This document shows positions 15,447 through 26,016 of a stretch of DNA of 64,000 bases, piece after piece. The stretch is from Kribbella soli. Lineage in GTDB: Bacteria > Actinomycetota > Actinomycetes > Propionibacteriales > Kribbellaceae. The notes under the pieces are model-generated. The model had not been told where the DNA came from, made no database searches, and was given only the letters and a program-made list of their open reading frames with translations. The stretch is from contig NZ_SJJZ01000006.1 in NCBI RefSeq assembly GCF_004331345.1, positions 186,001 through 250,000 of the forward strand, given 5' to 3'. Position 1 is the first letter of the stretch; every line of letters starts with the position of its first letter. A program made the translations under genes and the position numbers.

Positions 15447-16597
15447 GCAGGCACCTTCAGTTCGACCCGCCAGCCCGTCGACGTCGGGCCGGCTTCCAGT
15501 GATCCGCCGACCAGGTCGGCACGTTCGCGCATCCCGAGCAGACCATAACCACCCGGCGCCACTCGCTCCGGGCGCTGCCCCGGCCGGTCCTCGACAGTCA
15601 GCCGGACAAGGTCGCCGTACGTCAGTCGCACCTGCACCGGCGCGCCCGGCGCGTACTTGCGGGTGTTCGCAAGCGCCTCCTGCAACGTCCGGTACAGCGT
15701 GCTCATCGCCTCAGCCGGCAACTCCCGCTCCTCGCCGCCGACCTCGAACTCCGCCCCCGCGCCACTCTCCAGCCGGTACGCCGTGACCAGATCACCGAGC
15801 GCCCGTACGTCGGGAACCGCGTCCTCCCGCAGCGCCGCCACCGCCCGCCGCGCCTCGGCCAGCCCATCAGCGGCCAGTCCTTGCGCCCGCGTCACCTGCT
15901 CGATCGCTTCCGCCGACGCCCCGTCCCGCACGAGCATCAGCCGCGCACCCTGCAGGCTCAACGACAACCCGGCCAGGGAATGCGCGAGTACGTCGTGCAC
16001 GTCGCGCGCAATCCGCGCCCGCTCGGCCAGCGCCGCCGCCCGCTCGTGCTCCTCGATCGCGGCCTGTTTCCGGGCCAGCGACACCTCGAGGTCCTCCAAC
16101 TGCTGCTCGCGAGTCCGTCGGTTGACCGCGGCGAGAGTCAGCGCGACCACCCCGAACGCGGCCCCGAACGCCCCGGGCAGCGAATGCGTGGTGAGGTACA
16201 GCGGGACGCTGGCGCCGAGGATGCTGATGGCAACGATGATCCATTCGAGCGGCTGCGCGCGGTAGTAGCGGACCGCCGCCCGGCTGACCCAGAACGGGAC
16301 GATGATCATCGCGCTGCCCGGCAACGCGTACCAGAGCACGGATCCGGCGATCGCGAACACGAGCAGGCCGTAGCCGGCCGGGCCGGGCGGTTCGCCGTAC
16401 TTCAGTCCGAACAGCGTGATGTTGCTGACGACAACGATCATGCCGAGTGCGACGATCAGCGGGTACGGCAGCCGCCGGTCCTGGTCGTCCTGGGCGGCGA
16501 CGACGACCGAGAGGATCGTGATCACCCCGGGGACGGCGCGCAGCAGCAGGCCGGGCAGGGAGTTCTCCCGCACCAGGCCTGCCGGCTTCCAGGTCAT
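15443..16597 (-). CDS. Sensor histidine kinase, HisKA_3/NarX-like type
   Basis: 384 residues. About five hydrophobic helices fill residues 20-155, with no large extracytoplasmic loop, so the signal is likely sensed in or at the membrane. A coiled segment leads to the phospho-acceptor His201 in ERARIARDVHDVLAHSLAGL. The HATPase domain follows with ALANTRKYAPGAPVQV (N box) and GGYGLLGMRERADLVGG (G box). It forms a two-component system with the coupled response regulator. A membrane protein gene lies 7 bp upstream on the same strand, making a three-gene operon. Confidence 0.93.
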   Translation of the reverse strand: MTWKPAGLVRENSLPGLLLRAVPGVITILSVVVAAQDDQDRRLPYPLIVALGMIVVVSNITLFGLKYGEPPGPAGYGLLVFAIAGSVLWYALPGSAMIIVPFWVSRAAVRYYRAQPLEWIIVAISILGASVPLYLTTHSLPGAFGAAFGVVALTLAAVNRRTREQQLEDLEVSLARKQAAIEEHERAAALAERARIARDVHDVLAHSLAGLSLSLQGARLMLVRDGASAEAIEQVTRAQGLAADGLAEARRAVAALREDAVPDVRALGDLVTAYRLESGAGAEFEVGGEERELPAEAMSTLYRTLQEALANTRKYAPGAPVQVRLTYGDLVRLTVEDRPGQRPERVAPGGYGLLGMRERADLVGGSLEAGPTSTGWRVELKVPA

Positions 16598-16604
16598 GGC
16601 CTCA

Positions 16605-17087
16605 TCATGCCTGCTGCATGGCCAGCGGGATGTTCATGGCCAGCGAGCGGCGGTAGATCATCGCGTTCTGGGCGCCGATCGTGATGCCGATGGTCAGCGC
16701 AAGGGCCGCCTTGCTGAGTCCGCCGTGCGGCCAGAGCGCGGCCGACGCGAACGACGTACCGACCCGGATGCCGATGGTCACCAGCCACAGCAGGAGCGTC
16801 GTGACGGTGCCCTTCTGGAACAGACCTTGGTCGGTCTGCGTCAGCCGGATGCTCGCGCCGCGGGCGAACCCGAACCCGAGCAGGACGACACAGTCGAGCG
16901 CGAGGAACGCGAGCTCACCGGTCGAGGCGCTGTGGACGGCCGACGACAGCGAGAGTACGCCGACGCCCAGCAGGATCAGCGGCATCACGACCAGGGACTT
17001 CTGCGTGACCAGCGAGCCGGTCACCTGCCGGCCGATCACCCGCACCAGCACCAGCAGGCCAATCAAGATTCCGAGCACGGCCGACAT
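16605..17087 (-). CDS. Multi-pass membrane protein (DUF1453-like)
   Basis: 160 residues with about five hydrophobic segments and an RQVTGSLVTQKSLVVMPLIL stretch typical of CcdC/DUF1453-like proteins. It ends seven bases before the kinase start, so it is probably the first gene of the operon with the kinase and response regulator. It may therefore be an accessory sensor or a target of the system. GGAAGGAA precedes the ATG. No catalytic residues are evident. Confidence 0.7.
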   Translation of the reverse strand: MSAVLGILIGLLVLVRVIGRQVTGSLVTQKSLVVMPLILLGVGVLSLSSAVHSASTGELAFLALDCVVLLGFGFARGASIRLTQTDQGLFQKGTVTTLLLWLVTIGIRVGTSFASAALWPHGGLSKAALALTIGITIGAQNAMIYRRSLAMNIPLAMQQA

Positions 17088-17106
17088 GTCAGCGGTTCCT
17101 TCCAGG

Positions 17107-17132
17107 GAGGTTTGTCGTTGCTGACAAGCCTC
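17107..17132. repeat. Imperfect hairpin upstream of the DUF1453-like gene
   Basis: GAGGTTTGTC and GACAAGCCTC flank six bases, giving a 10-bp stem with one G-T pair. It lies 20 bases before the gene start at 17087 and after the ABC-F stop at 17209, so it may terminate the ABC-F transcript or shape the next leader. Confidence 0.4.
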
Positions 17133-17208
17133 CTCGGATGCGGCGCCCGGAACGTCAGCCCCGAGGTGAGACCCGGGTGGAACCGGATCTCAACCCCAGG
17201 GTTGACTC

Positions 17209-18807
<1,599 letters not shown>

Positions 18808-18867
18808 GATGGTTACTCTCCGTGGTAGCTAGTGGACACACCTCACCTGCAGAAGCGGGTGCGCCAG

Positions 18868-18891
18868 CTAGACACAGAGGCAAGTAGCCAT
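18868..18891 (-). CDS. Short upstream ORF (MATCLCV) in the ABC-F leader
   Basis: Seven codons, ATG to TAG, ending 60 bases before the ABC-F start. Its stop codon lies in TAGCTGGCGCACC, which can pair with GGTGTGTCC...AGCTA further on. A ribosome moving or stalling on the uORF could therefore reshape the leader. Leader peptides of this kind control several antibiotic-resistance ABC-F and erm genes. The uORF has no strong ribosome site, so translation is unproven. Confidence 0.4.
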   Translation of the reverse strand: MATCLCV

Positions 18892-18923
18892 GCGCCCACG
18901 GTAGCCGGGGCGGGCAAGATCCG

Positions 18924-20333
18924 TCAGCTGATTTTCGCGGGGAGCTCGACGACGAAGCGGGCGCCGCCGCCCGGACGGTCGGTGACCTGGATGGTGCCGT
19001 GGTGCCACTGGACGTGGCGGGCGACGATCGCGAGGCCCAGACCCACGCCGCGGCCGCGGCCCGACGTCTCGCCACGACCGAAGCGTTCGAAGACCCGGGT
19101 TCGGTCCTCGACGGCGATGCCCGGCCCGGCGTCGTCGACGGTGATGACGACACCGAGACCGCCCGCCTCGACCCCCACACCCTTGCAGCCGCCCGCGTGG
19201 TCCTCGGCGTTCTCGACCAGGTTCGCGATCACCCGCTCGAGCCGGCGCTTGTCGGCGTTCAACGTGAGCGCCTCGGCCTCCGGCTCGACGACCGTCACCT
19301 CCCGGCCGGCGGTTGCGTCGGCGGCGGCCCGTACAAGGTCGGCGATTCGGACGATCTCCCGGCTTCCCCGGTCGCCGCCGTCGTCGCGGGAGATCTCCAG
19401 CAGGTCGATCACCAGCCGCCGGAACCGGTCCAGGTCGTCACCGAGCAGCTCGACCGGTTCCCGTACGGCGGCCGGCAGCTCGGCGCGGTGGTTCTGGATC
19501 AGCTGCATCGAGTTCAGCATCGTCATCAGCGGCGTACGCAGCTCATGGCTCACGTCACCGGCGAACCGGGCGTCCGCCGCGACGCGTCGCTCCAGGTCCG
19601 CCGCGGTCTGGTTGAACGACCGCGCCAGCCCGCCGAGGTCCTTGTCGTTCTCCGCCCGCAGCCGTGCGTCGAGCTTCCCGCGCGCCACCGCGTCCGCGAC
19701 CCGGGTCAGCTCCGCGAGCGGGCGCAGCGCCAGCGTGCTGGCCAGCCGGCCGACTGCGAGTCCGACCAGCGCGGTCGCGATCGCCGCCGCGATCAGCGTG
19801 ATCTTCATCTGCTGCAGCGTTTCGTCCAGGCTGCTCAGCGGATGCCACTCGAAGAACGCGTCCCCCTGCCGACCGATCGGTACGCCGACCGCGAGCACCG
19901 GCTGCCCGCCCACCTCGATCCGCCGCTGCACCACCTTGCCGCTGATCGCGCTCTGGATCAGGTCCGGCGGCAGATCGGACGGCTTCCCGGTCATCGCGTA
20001 CCAATGGTCCTGGAGGTACAGCATCGTCGCCGCCGCGTCGGTCGACGGCAGGCTGTTCATCACCTCCATCACCGACACCCCGCGCTCCAGCGTCGGGCTC
20101 TCGCACTCGACCCGCTCGTGGCTGGGCCGGCACGGCTCCGGCGGACCGAACAGCCCGTACCGCAACGCCGCCCCGTTGTCCGCCGTGATCGTCTCCGCCG
20201 CCGCCTCACGCTGCTGCACCAGGTAGTCCGAGACCACGTTCCACGTCACGATCGACAGCACGGTCGACAACCCGAGCGCCAGCAGGCCGTAGGCCAGCAT
20301 CACGCGGCCCCGCAGCGTGACTCGTCCCAGCAA
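18924..20333 (-). CDS. Sensor histidine kinase with HAMP domain
   Basis: 469 residues. Helix TM1 spans 12-32, an extracytoplasmic domain 33-176 (with two cysteines at CRPSHERVEC), and TM2 177-197; HAMP follows at about 198-250. HisKA has His263 in DVSHELRTPLM, and HATPase_c has NLVENAEDH and GLGLAIVARHV. MtrB/SenX-like layout. It is followed by one intergenic base pair and overlaps no gene; the response regulator at 20336 lies directly upstream on the same strand, so both form one operon. The signal is unknown. Confidence 0.93.
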   Translation of the reverse strand: MLGRVTLRGRVMLAYGLLALGLSTVLSIVTWNVVSDYLVQQREAAAETITADNGAALRYGLFGPPEPCRPSHERVECESPTLERGVSVMEVMNSLPSTDAAATMLYLQDHWYAMTGKPSDLPPDLIQSAISGKVVQRRIEVGGQPVLAVGVPIGRQGDAFFEWHPLSSLDETLQQMKITLIAAAIATALVGLAVGRLASTLALRPLAELTRVADAVARGKLDARLRAENDKDLGGLARSFNQTAADLERRVAADARFAGDVSHELRTPLMTMLNSMQLIQNHRAELPAAVREPVELLGDDLDRFRRLVIDLLEISRDDGGDRGSREIVRIADLVRAAADATAGREVTVVEPEAEALTLNADKRRLERVIANLVENAEDHAGGCKGVGVEAGGLGVVITVDDAGPGIAVEDRTRVFERFGRGETSGRGRGVGLGLAIVARHVQWHHGTIQVTDRPGGGARFVVELPAKIS

Positions 20334-20335
20334 GG

Positions 20336-21037
20336 TCAGCTCACCAGTCGGTAGCCCAGGCCGCGGGCCGTGACGAGATGCTTCGGGCTGGCCGGGTCGC
20401 GCTCGATCTTCAGCCGCAACCTCCGGATGTGTACGTCGACGATCCGGCTGTCACCGAAGTACCCGTAGCCCCAGACCTTCGACAGCAACTGCTCACGGCT
20501 CAGCACCTTGCCCTCGGCATTGGCCAGCTCGGCGAGCAACTTGAACTCGGTCCGGGTCAGCGGCAGCACGTCGCCGTCCCGCGTCACCTCGGCCCCCGGT
20601 ACGTCGATCCGCAGGTCACCGACCTCCAGCAGGTCGGCCTGCCGCGCGCCGGCCGGCTCGACCCGGCGCAGCAGCGCCCGGATCCGGGCCGACAGCTCCT
20701 TCGCGACGAGCGGCTTCGTCACGTAGTCGTCCGCCCCCGCCTCCAGGCCCGCGACCACGTCGTGACTGTCGGTCCGCGCGGTCACCATGATCACCGGTAC
20801 GTCGCTCGCCCGGCGGATCTCCCGGCAGACCGCGAAACCGTCCCGGTCCGGCAGCATCAGGTCCAGCAGCACGACGTCCGGTTTCTCCCGGCGCAGCGCG
20901 GCCAGAGCGTCGTACCCGTTGGCGGCCTCCGCGACCTCGTAGCCCTCGTCCTCCAGGGCAAGTCGCAGTACCCGCCGGATGCGCGGCTCGTCGTCGACCA
21001 GCAGCAAGCTGTGTGCCACGGGACCAGTGTCGCTCAC
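20336..21037 (-). CDS. OmpR/PhoB-type response regulator
   Basis: 233 residues. The receiver domain has DDE at 15-17, Asp59 in LLDLMLPDRDG, Thr in MVTARTD and Lys in TKPLVAKEL; the winged-helix DNA-binding domain ends SRIVDVHIRRLRLKIERDP...TARGLGYRLV. It is the first gene of the operon with the HAMP kinase, divergent from the peptide transporter at 21186. The 148 bp between them carries 11-bp-spaced direct repeats (21063-21118) that look like its own binding sites, so it may control both itself and the transporter. Confidence 0.94.
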   Translation of the reverse strand: MSDTGPVAHSLLLVDDEPRIRRVLRLALEDEGYEVAEAANGYDALAALRREKPDVVLLDLMLPDRDGFAVCREIRRASDVPVIMVTARTDSHDVVAGLEAGADDYVTKPLVAKELSARIRALLRRVEPAGARQADLLEVGDLRIDVPGAEVTRDGDVLPLTRTEFKLLAELANAEGKVLSREQLLSKVWGYGYFGDSRIVDVHIRRLRLKIERDPASPKHLVTARGLGYRLVS

Positions 21038-21062
21038 CGGCGGACCGCACGGCGGTTACAGC

Positions 21063-21118
21063 TGTCATGAATCCGTCATCTTCGCGCGGAGGCCGATTGA
21101 CATCTGTTTGACGGTTCT
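21063..21118. promoter_or_regulatory. 11-bp-spaced direct repeats, likely OmpR-type binding box
   Basis: TTGAC occurs at 21097 and again at 21108, exactly 11 bp apart; TGTCAT at 21063 and CGTCAT at 21074 are also 11 bp apart in the opposite sense. Tandem half-sites at one helical turn are the usual target of OmpR-family regulators. The response regulator gene starts 26 bp away. Confidence 0.5.
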
Positions 21119-21185
21119 GTGACCCCGGTCCCAGGCCCGTCCGGGAGTCCTAGCTTCGGCGCTATCGAGTCCCGGAGGAGGACCA

Positions 21186-22979
21186 ATGGCCAGGAAAGGG
21201 CTGGCGGCACTATCACTTGCCGCCGTTGCGAGCATCGCGCTCGCGGCTTGCAGCAGTGGCGGCACAACATCGTCCGGATCCGGAAGCAGTGCCGGCACAC
21301 CGGTCAGCGGCGGCACCCTGAACATGCTCGGGGCGGGCGACGTCGACTACATGGATCCCAACATCAGCTACTACTCCGTCGGTTACCTGAACCTGCGGAT
21401 GTGGAGCCGGCAGCTGTTCACCTATCCGGCCGACCCCGCGGGCAAGAACACCACGCCGGTCGCCGATCTCGCAACCGAGATCCCGACCGCGGCGAACGGC
21501 GGGATCAGCCCGGACGGCAAGACGTACACGATCAAGATCCGGCCCGGTGCGAAGTGGAGCACCACCCCGGCCCGTCAGGTGACCGCCGCCGACCTGGTCC
21601 GCGGCGTCAAGCGGACCGCCAACCCGGTGCAGCCGTTCGGCGGCATCCCGGACTTCGCGAACCTGATCGTCGGCTACAAGGCGTTCGCCGACGGTTTCGC
21701 CAAGGCGCCGAAGACGGTGGCCGGGATCCAGGAGTACATCGACAAGACCCCACTGCCGGGCGTGGTGGCCAAGGACGACACGACCGTCGTCTTCCACCTC
21801 ACCCAGCAGGCGTCGTACTTCGTCGACATGCTGACGTTGCCGGCCTTCTCCGCCGCTCCGGTCGAGTCGCTCAAGTACCTGCCGGCCAGCACCGAACTGG
21901 GCAACAACTTCCCGTCCGACGGCCCGTACAAGGTCGACTCGTGGGTGCCGACCAAGTCGATCACGTACTCCCGCAACCCCAACTGGGACGCGGCGTCCGA
22001 CCCGGTCCGGAAGGCGTACGTCGACAAGATCGTGGTCAACGAGACCGTCACCCAGGACTCGATCCAGCAGCAACTGCAGACCGGTACGCCGTCGGCCGAC
22101 ATGGAGTTCGACGTCGCGCCGCCGCCGTCCCAGCTGCCTGCCCTGCAGGCCAAGAAGGATCCGAAGCTGACCATCGGCGACACCTCGAGCTCGAACCCGT
22201 ACGTCATCTACAACACCGTCTCGCCGAACAACGACAAGGCGATGCAGAACCCGAAGGTGCGGCAGGCGATCAGCTACGCGATCAACCGCGACCACATCCT
22301 GCAGGTGCTCGGCGGCAAGACGCTGAACCCGCCGCTGACGCACGTGCTGCCGGACGTGATCACCGGTTCCAAGCAGATCGATCCGTACCCGTACAACCCG
22401 GACAAGGCCAAGCAACTGCTGGCCGAGGCAGGGTTCCCGCACCTGACGCTGAAGTTCCTCTACCGGAACGCGACCGAGGGCAGCAGCAAGTCCTTCCAGA
22501 CGATCCAGCAGGACCTGTCCAAGGTCGGCATCACGGTCGTCGGCGTACCGTCGCCGAACGCGGACTTCTACGTGAAGTACCTGCAGGTGCCGAGCGTCGC
22601 GAAGCGCGGTGTCTGGGACGTCTCGCTGGCCGGCTGGGGCGCGGACTGGTACGGCAACGCGGCGCTGTCGTTCTTCAACCCGCTGTTCTCGGGTGAGCCG
22701 TCGTTCCCGCCGGTCGGCAGCAACTTCGGGCTCTACAACGACCCGGAGACCAACACGCTGATCGAGCAGGCGATCGCCGCACCGACCGTCGACGCGGCCT
22801 CCGAGCTGTGGGCCAAGGCCGACGCCCGGGTGATGGACCAGGCAGCGTTCTTCCCGCTGACCAGCAACAAGCAGGCGAACTACCACGCCGAGCAGGTGAA
22901 CAACGCCGTCTACGTGCCGTCCATGCAGAACTACGACCCGACCAACGTATGGCTGTCCAAAGACAAGCAGGGCGGCTGA
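21186..22979 (+). CDS. Peptide ABC transporter substrate-binding lipoprotein (SBP family 5)
   Basis: 597 residues, GGAGGAGG upstream. The signal peptide ends in lipobox LAAC with Cys22, followed by a Ser/Gly linker. The body is the DppA/OppA fold, with LNMLGAGDVDYMDPN, LATEIPTAANGGISPDGKTYTIKI and the VRQAISYAINRD signature. It binds oligopeptides or similar compounds outside the membrane and delivers them to the permeases encoded downstream. First gene of a five-gene operon (SBP, two ATPases, two permeases). Confidence 0.94.
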   Translation: MARKGLAALSLAAVASIALAACSSGGTTSSGSGSSAGTPVSGGTLNMLGAGDVDYMDPNISYYSVGYLNLRMWSRQLFTYPADPAGKNTTPVADLATEIPTAANGGISPDGKTYTIKIRPGAKWSTTPARQVTAADLVRGVKRTANPVQPFGGIPDFANLIVGYKAFADGFAKAPKTVAGIQEYIDKTPLPGVVAKDDTTVVFHLTQQASYFVDMLTLPAFSAAPVESLKYLPASTELGNNFPSDGPYKVDSWVPTKSITYSRNPNWDAASDPVRKAYVDKIVVNETVTQDSIQQQLQTGTPSADMEFDVAPPPSQLPALQAKKDPKLTIGDTSSSNPYVIYNTVSPNNDKAMQNPKVRQAISYAINRDHILQVLGGKTLNPPLTHVLPDVITGSKQIDPYPYNPDKAKQLLAEAGFPHLTLKFLYRNATEGSSKSFQTIQQDLSKVGITVVGVPSPNADFYVKYLQVPSVAKRGVWDVSLAGWGADWYGNAALSFFNPLFSGEPSFPPVGSNFGLYNDPETNTLIEQAIAAPTVDAASELWAKADARVMDQAAFFPLTSNKQANYHAEQVNNAVYVPSMQNYDPTNVWLSKDKQGG

Positions 22980-22984
22980 ACCTC

Positions 22985-23962
22985 ATGGCCCTGCTTCAAG
23001 TAAGGGACCTCAAGGTCTCCTTCGACACCCCGGACGGTACCGTCCGTGCCGTCCGGGGGCTGTCGTTCGACGTGGAGGCCGGGCAGACGCTCGCCGTGGT
23101 GGGCGAGTCCGGATCCGGCAAGAGCGTCGCCACCCAGACCATCACCGGCCTCACCCGCGGCGCCAAGGTCTCCGGTACGGCGTACTTCGACGGCACCGAC
23201 CTGATCACCGCGGACCAGGCGACGCTCCGGCGGCTGCGGGGCGCCCAGATCGGGATGATCTTCCAGGATCCGCTGTCCAGCCTGCATCCGCAGTACCGGA
23301 TCGGCTGGCAGATCGTGGAGATGATCCGGGCGCACGACCTGACGATCAGCAAGCAGGCGGCCCGGAAACGGGCTGCCGAACTGCTGACCCTGGTCGGCAT
23401 CCCGCGGGCGGCGGAGCGGATCGACGACTATCCGCACCAGTTCTCCGGCGGAATGCGGCAACGGGTGATGATCGCGATGGCGATGGCCCTCGACCCGGCG
23501 TTGCTGATCGCGGACGAGCCGACCACCGCGCTCGACGTGACGGTCCAGGCCCAGGTGCTGAACGTGATGCGCCGGCTCCAGGAGCAGTTCGGTACGGCGA
23601 TCATCCTGATCACTCACGACCTCGGCGTGGTGGCCGAGATGGCCGACGAGGTCGTGGTCATGTACGCCGGCGCGGTGATGGAACGCGCGCCGCGCCGCGA
23701 CATCTTCTACCGCAACCACCACCCGTACACACAGGGCCTGCTCGCCTCGCTGCCGGCCCGCAGCGAGGACCGGCTGACCCCGATCCCGGGCACACCGCCC
23801 AGCCTGATCAGCCTGCCGAAGGGCTGCCCGTTCGCGGCCCGTTGCTCGCACGTGTTCGACAAGTGCTCGGAGCCACCACCGCTGACCGACGTGGGCGGCG
23901 ACCCGCGTCATCAGTCCGCGTGCTGGCTCCCCCACGACGTGAACGAGGCGGTGGCTTCATGA
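22985..23962 (+). CDS. Peptide ABC transporter ATPase, OppD/DppD type
   Basis: 325 residues starting five bases after the SBP stop. Walker A is GESGSGKS at 40-47, the Q-loop is FQDPLSSLHP, the signature is FSGGMRQR at 153-160, Walker B is LLIADEPT, and the H-loop follows. The C-terminal oligopeptide-transporter extension has GCPFAARCSHVFDKCSEPPP, whose cysteines in DppD/OppD relatives can hold an iron-sulphur cluster. Translationally coupled to the next gene (ATGA). Confidence 0.94.
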   Translation: MALLQVRDLKVSFDTPDGTVRAVRGLSFDVEAGQTLAVVGESGSGKSVATQTITGLTRGAKVSGTAYFDGTDLITADQATLRRLRGAQIGMIFQDPLSSLHPQYRIGWQIVEMIRAHDLTISKQAARKRAAELLTLVGIPRAAERIDDYPHQFSGGMRQRVMIAMAMALDPALLIADEPTTALDVTVQAQVLNVMRRLQEQFGTAIILITHDLGVVAEMADEVVVMYAGAVMERAPRRDIFYRNHHPYTQGLLASLPARSEDRLTPIPGTPPSLISLPKGCPFAARCSHVFDKCSEPPPLTDVGGDPRHQSACWLPHDVNEAVAS

Positions 23963-24972
23963 CCGACGTACTCCTGAAGGTCGACGACGTACGGAAGGAG
24001 TTCCCGACGCATTCCAAGGAGGTTGTTCAGGCCGTCGCCGGGGTCTCGTTGGAGGTGCACAAGGGCGAGACGCTCGGACTGGTCGGCGAAACCGGCTGCG
24101 GGAAGTCGACGCTGGCCCGCTGCATGGCACACCTGTACGACGTGACGTCGGGCTCGGTGTGGTTCGAGGGCCAGGAGATCAGCAAGCTCTCGCGCAAGGC
24201 GATGCGGCCGCTGCGCCGGGACGTGCAGGTGATCTTCCAGGACCCGTACGGCTCACTGAATCCGCGCCGCCGGGTCGGGTCGATCATCGGCGACCCGTTC
24301 GCCATCCACAACATTGCCTCCGGCAATGATCGGAAGAAGAAGGTCCAGGAGCTGATGGAGCTGGTCGGGCTGAATCCCGAGCACTACAACAGGTTCCCGG
24401 CCGAGTTCTCCGGTGGCCAGCGGCAACGGATCGGGGTCGCGCGGGCGCTCGCGCTGCGGCCGAAGCTGGTGATCTGCGACGAGCCGGTGTCGGCACTGGA
24501 CGTGTCGATCCAGGCGCAGATCATCAACCTGCTGTCGGATCTGCAGCGCGAGTTCGACCTCACCTATGTATTCATCTCGCACGACCTGTCCGTGGTCCGG
24601 CACGTGAGCGACCGGATCGCGGTGATGTACCTGGGCAAGATCGTCGAACTGGCGCCGACCAGCGAACTGTTCGGGCAGACCCGGCACCCGTACACGAGGG
24701 CACTGCTGTCGGCGTTGCCGGTGGCGGACCCGGACACCGCCGACAGCCGCGAGCAGATCATCCTCGGCGGCGACATCCCGGCCGCGACGAACCCGCCGAC
24801 AGGATGCCGGTTCCACACCCGGTGCCCGAAGGCACGGCTCGACTGCACAGCCGAGGAGCCGCCACTCGAACCAGTCCTGAACGACCAACCACAGCACCGC
24901 ACCGCGTGCCTCTACCCGTTGACGGTGGGCGAAGACCTCTCCACCGCCGTACCGGATCTGAAGGCATCATGA
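23959..24972 (+). CDS. Peptide ABC transporter ATPase, OppF/DppF type
   Basis: 337 residues; the ATG overlaps the OppD stop. Walker A is GETGCGKS at 43-50, the signature FSGGQRQRIG, and Walker B LVICDEPVSALD. The C-terminal extension has GCRFHTRCPKARLDCTAEEPP. It forms the hetero-ATPase with the OppD-type subunit. The stop codon is followed by an unusual 115-bp spacer before the permease genes. Confidence 0.94.
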   Translation: MTDVLLKVDDVRKEFPTHSKEVVQAVAGVSLEVHKGETLGLVGETGCGKSTLARCMAHLYDVTSGSVWFEGQEISKLSRKAMRPLRRDVQVIFQDPYGSLNPRRRVGSIIGDPFAIHNIASGNDRKKKVQELMELVGLNPEHYNRFPAEFSGGQRQRIGVARALALRPKLVICDEPVSALDVSIQAQIINLLSDLQREFDLTYVFISHDLSVVRHVSDRIAVMYLGKIVELAPTSELFGQTRHPYTRALLSALPVADPDTADSREQIILGGDIPAATNPPTGCRFHTRCPKARLDCTAEEPPLEPVLNDQPQHRTACLYPLTVGEDLSTAVPDLKAS

Positions 24973-25087
24973 CGGTATTGATGCCACGCCTCCGGCGCGG
25001 CGGGTCATGCGGCTGTAACTCCCGGCCTTCCCTCGTCGCTCCGGTCGCTTCGCTCCCTCCGCTCCTCAGTCCAGACCGGGAGGCCCC
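24973..25087. other. 115-bp spacer with pyrimidine-rich repeat inside the transporter operon
   Basis: No gene. It carries CGTCGCTCCGGTCGCTTCGC followed by TCCCTCCGCTCC (positions 25036-25068), a low-complexity motif often dispersed in GC-rich genomes, in an operon whose other junctions overlap or are a few bases long. It may be an inserted repeat or an mRNA-processing point. Confidence 0.35.
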
Positions 25088-26014
25088 ATGACCAGCGCCA
25101 TCGAGATGGTCGACGTCATCGACGAGCCGAAGGCGATCGAGGGGCGGAGTCCGTTCTCGCTCGCGTTGCGGCGGCTGCGCAAGGACAAGGTGGCGATGAT
25201 CTCGCTCGTCGTGATCGTGCTGATCGTGCTGATGGCGATCCTCGCGCCGGTGTTCGCAGCCGTGACGGGACATCCGCCGAACGAGCAGTACCGCGACATC
25301 GGACTGACACCGGACGGCCTGCCGCGGGGGCCGAACGGCACGTTCTGGCTGGGGACCGACGACCTCGGCCGCGACATCCTGGTGCGGATCGCGTACGGCG
25401 CCCGCATCTCACTGCTCGTCGGCGTCATCGCGACCGCCATCACGGTCGTCATCGGCGTCGTACTGGGGCTGGCGGCGGGGTTCCTCGGGGGGATCACCGA
25501 CACGATCCTGGCGCGGCTGATCGACGTGGTGCTGTCCGTACCGTTCCTGCTGGTCGCGATCGCGCTGGTGTCCGTGACCGGGCCGAGCCTGACCGTCACG
25601 GTGCTGGTGATCGGCTGCTTCAGCTGGGCGTCCGTGGCCCGGATCGTCCGCGGTCAGGTGCTGTCGCTGCGGGAACGGGAGTTCGTCGAGGCGGCCCGTT
25701 CGCTCGGGGCCGGCGACCGGCGGATCATGTTCGTCGACGTACTGCCGAACGTGATCGCGCCGGTGATCGTCTACACCACACTGCTGATCCCCGTGGTGAT
25801 CGTGACCCAGGCGACGCTGTCGTTCCTCGGGCTCGGGCTGCCGCCGCCGACCCCCGACTGGGGCGGGATGATCAGCGAGTCGCAGAACTACTACACGACC
25901 GCGTGGTGGTTCATCCTGTTCCCCGGTCTGGCGCTGCTGGTCACCACGCTCGCCTTCAACCTCTTCGGTGACGGGGTCCGGGACGCCTTCGACCCCCGCG
26001 CAGATCGGACCTGA
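25088..26014 (+). CDS. Peptide ABC transporter permease, DppC/OppC type
   Basis: 308 residues, ATG with GGGAGG upstream. There is an N-terminal OppC_N segment with TM1 (VAMISLVVIVLIVLMAILAP), then the permease domain with about five more helices and the EAA coupling motif EAARSLGAGDRRIMFVDVLPN. The GTDDLGRDILVRI stretch before TM2 is the usual DppC signature. It pairs with the DppB-type permease. Genes in this operon are ordered SBP-D-F-C-B, which is not the common B-C-D-F order. Confidence 0.93.
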   Translation: MTSAIEMVDVIDEPKAIEGRSPFSLALRRLRKDKVAMISLVVIVLIVLMAILAPVFAAVTGHPPNEQYRDIGLTPDGLPRGPNGTFWLGTDDLGRDILVRIAYGARISLLVGVIATAITVVIGVVLGLAAGFLGGITDTILARLIDVVLSVPFLLVAIALVSVTGPSLTVTVLVIGCFSWASVARIVRGQVLSLREREFVEAARSLGAGDRRIMFVDVLPNVIAPVIVYTTLLIPVVIVTQATLSFLGLGLPPPTPDWGGMISESQNYYTTAWWFILFPGLALLVTTLAFNLFGDGVRDAFDPRADRT

Positions 26015-26016
26015 TC

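Noticed and set aside
21213-22886. Long open frame of about 557 codons opposite the peptide-binding lipoprotein gene
   Set aside because: It is the GC-rich antisense shadow of a clear SBP gene: no ribosome site, arginine-rich composition and no domain.
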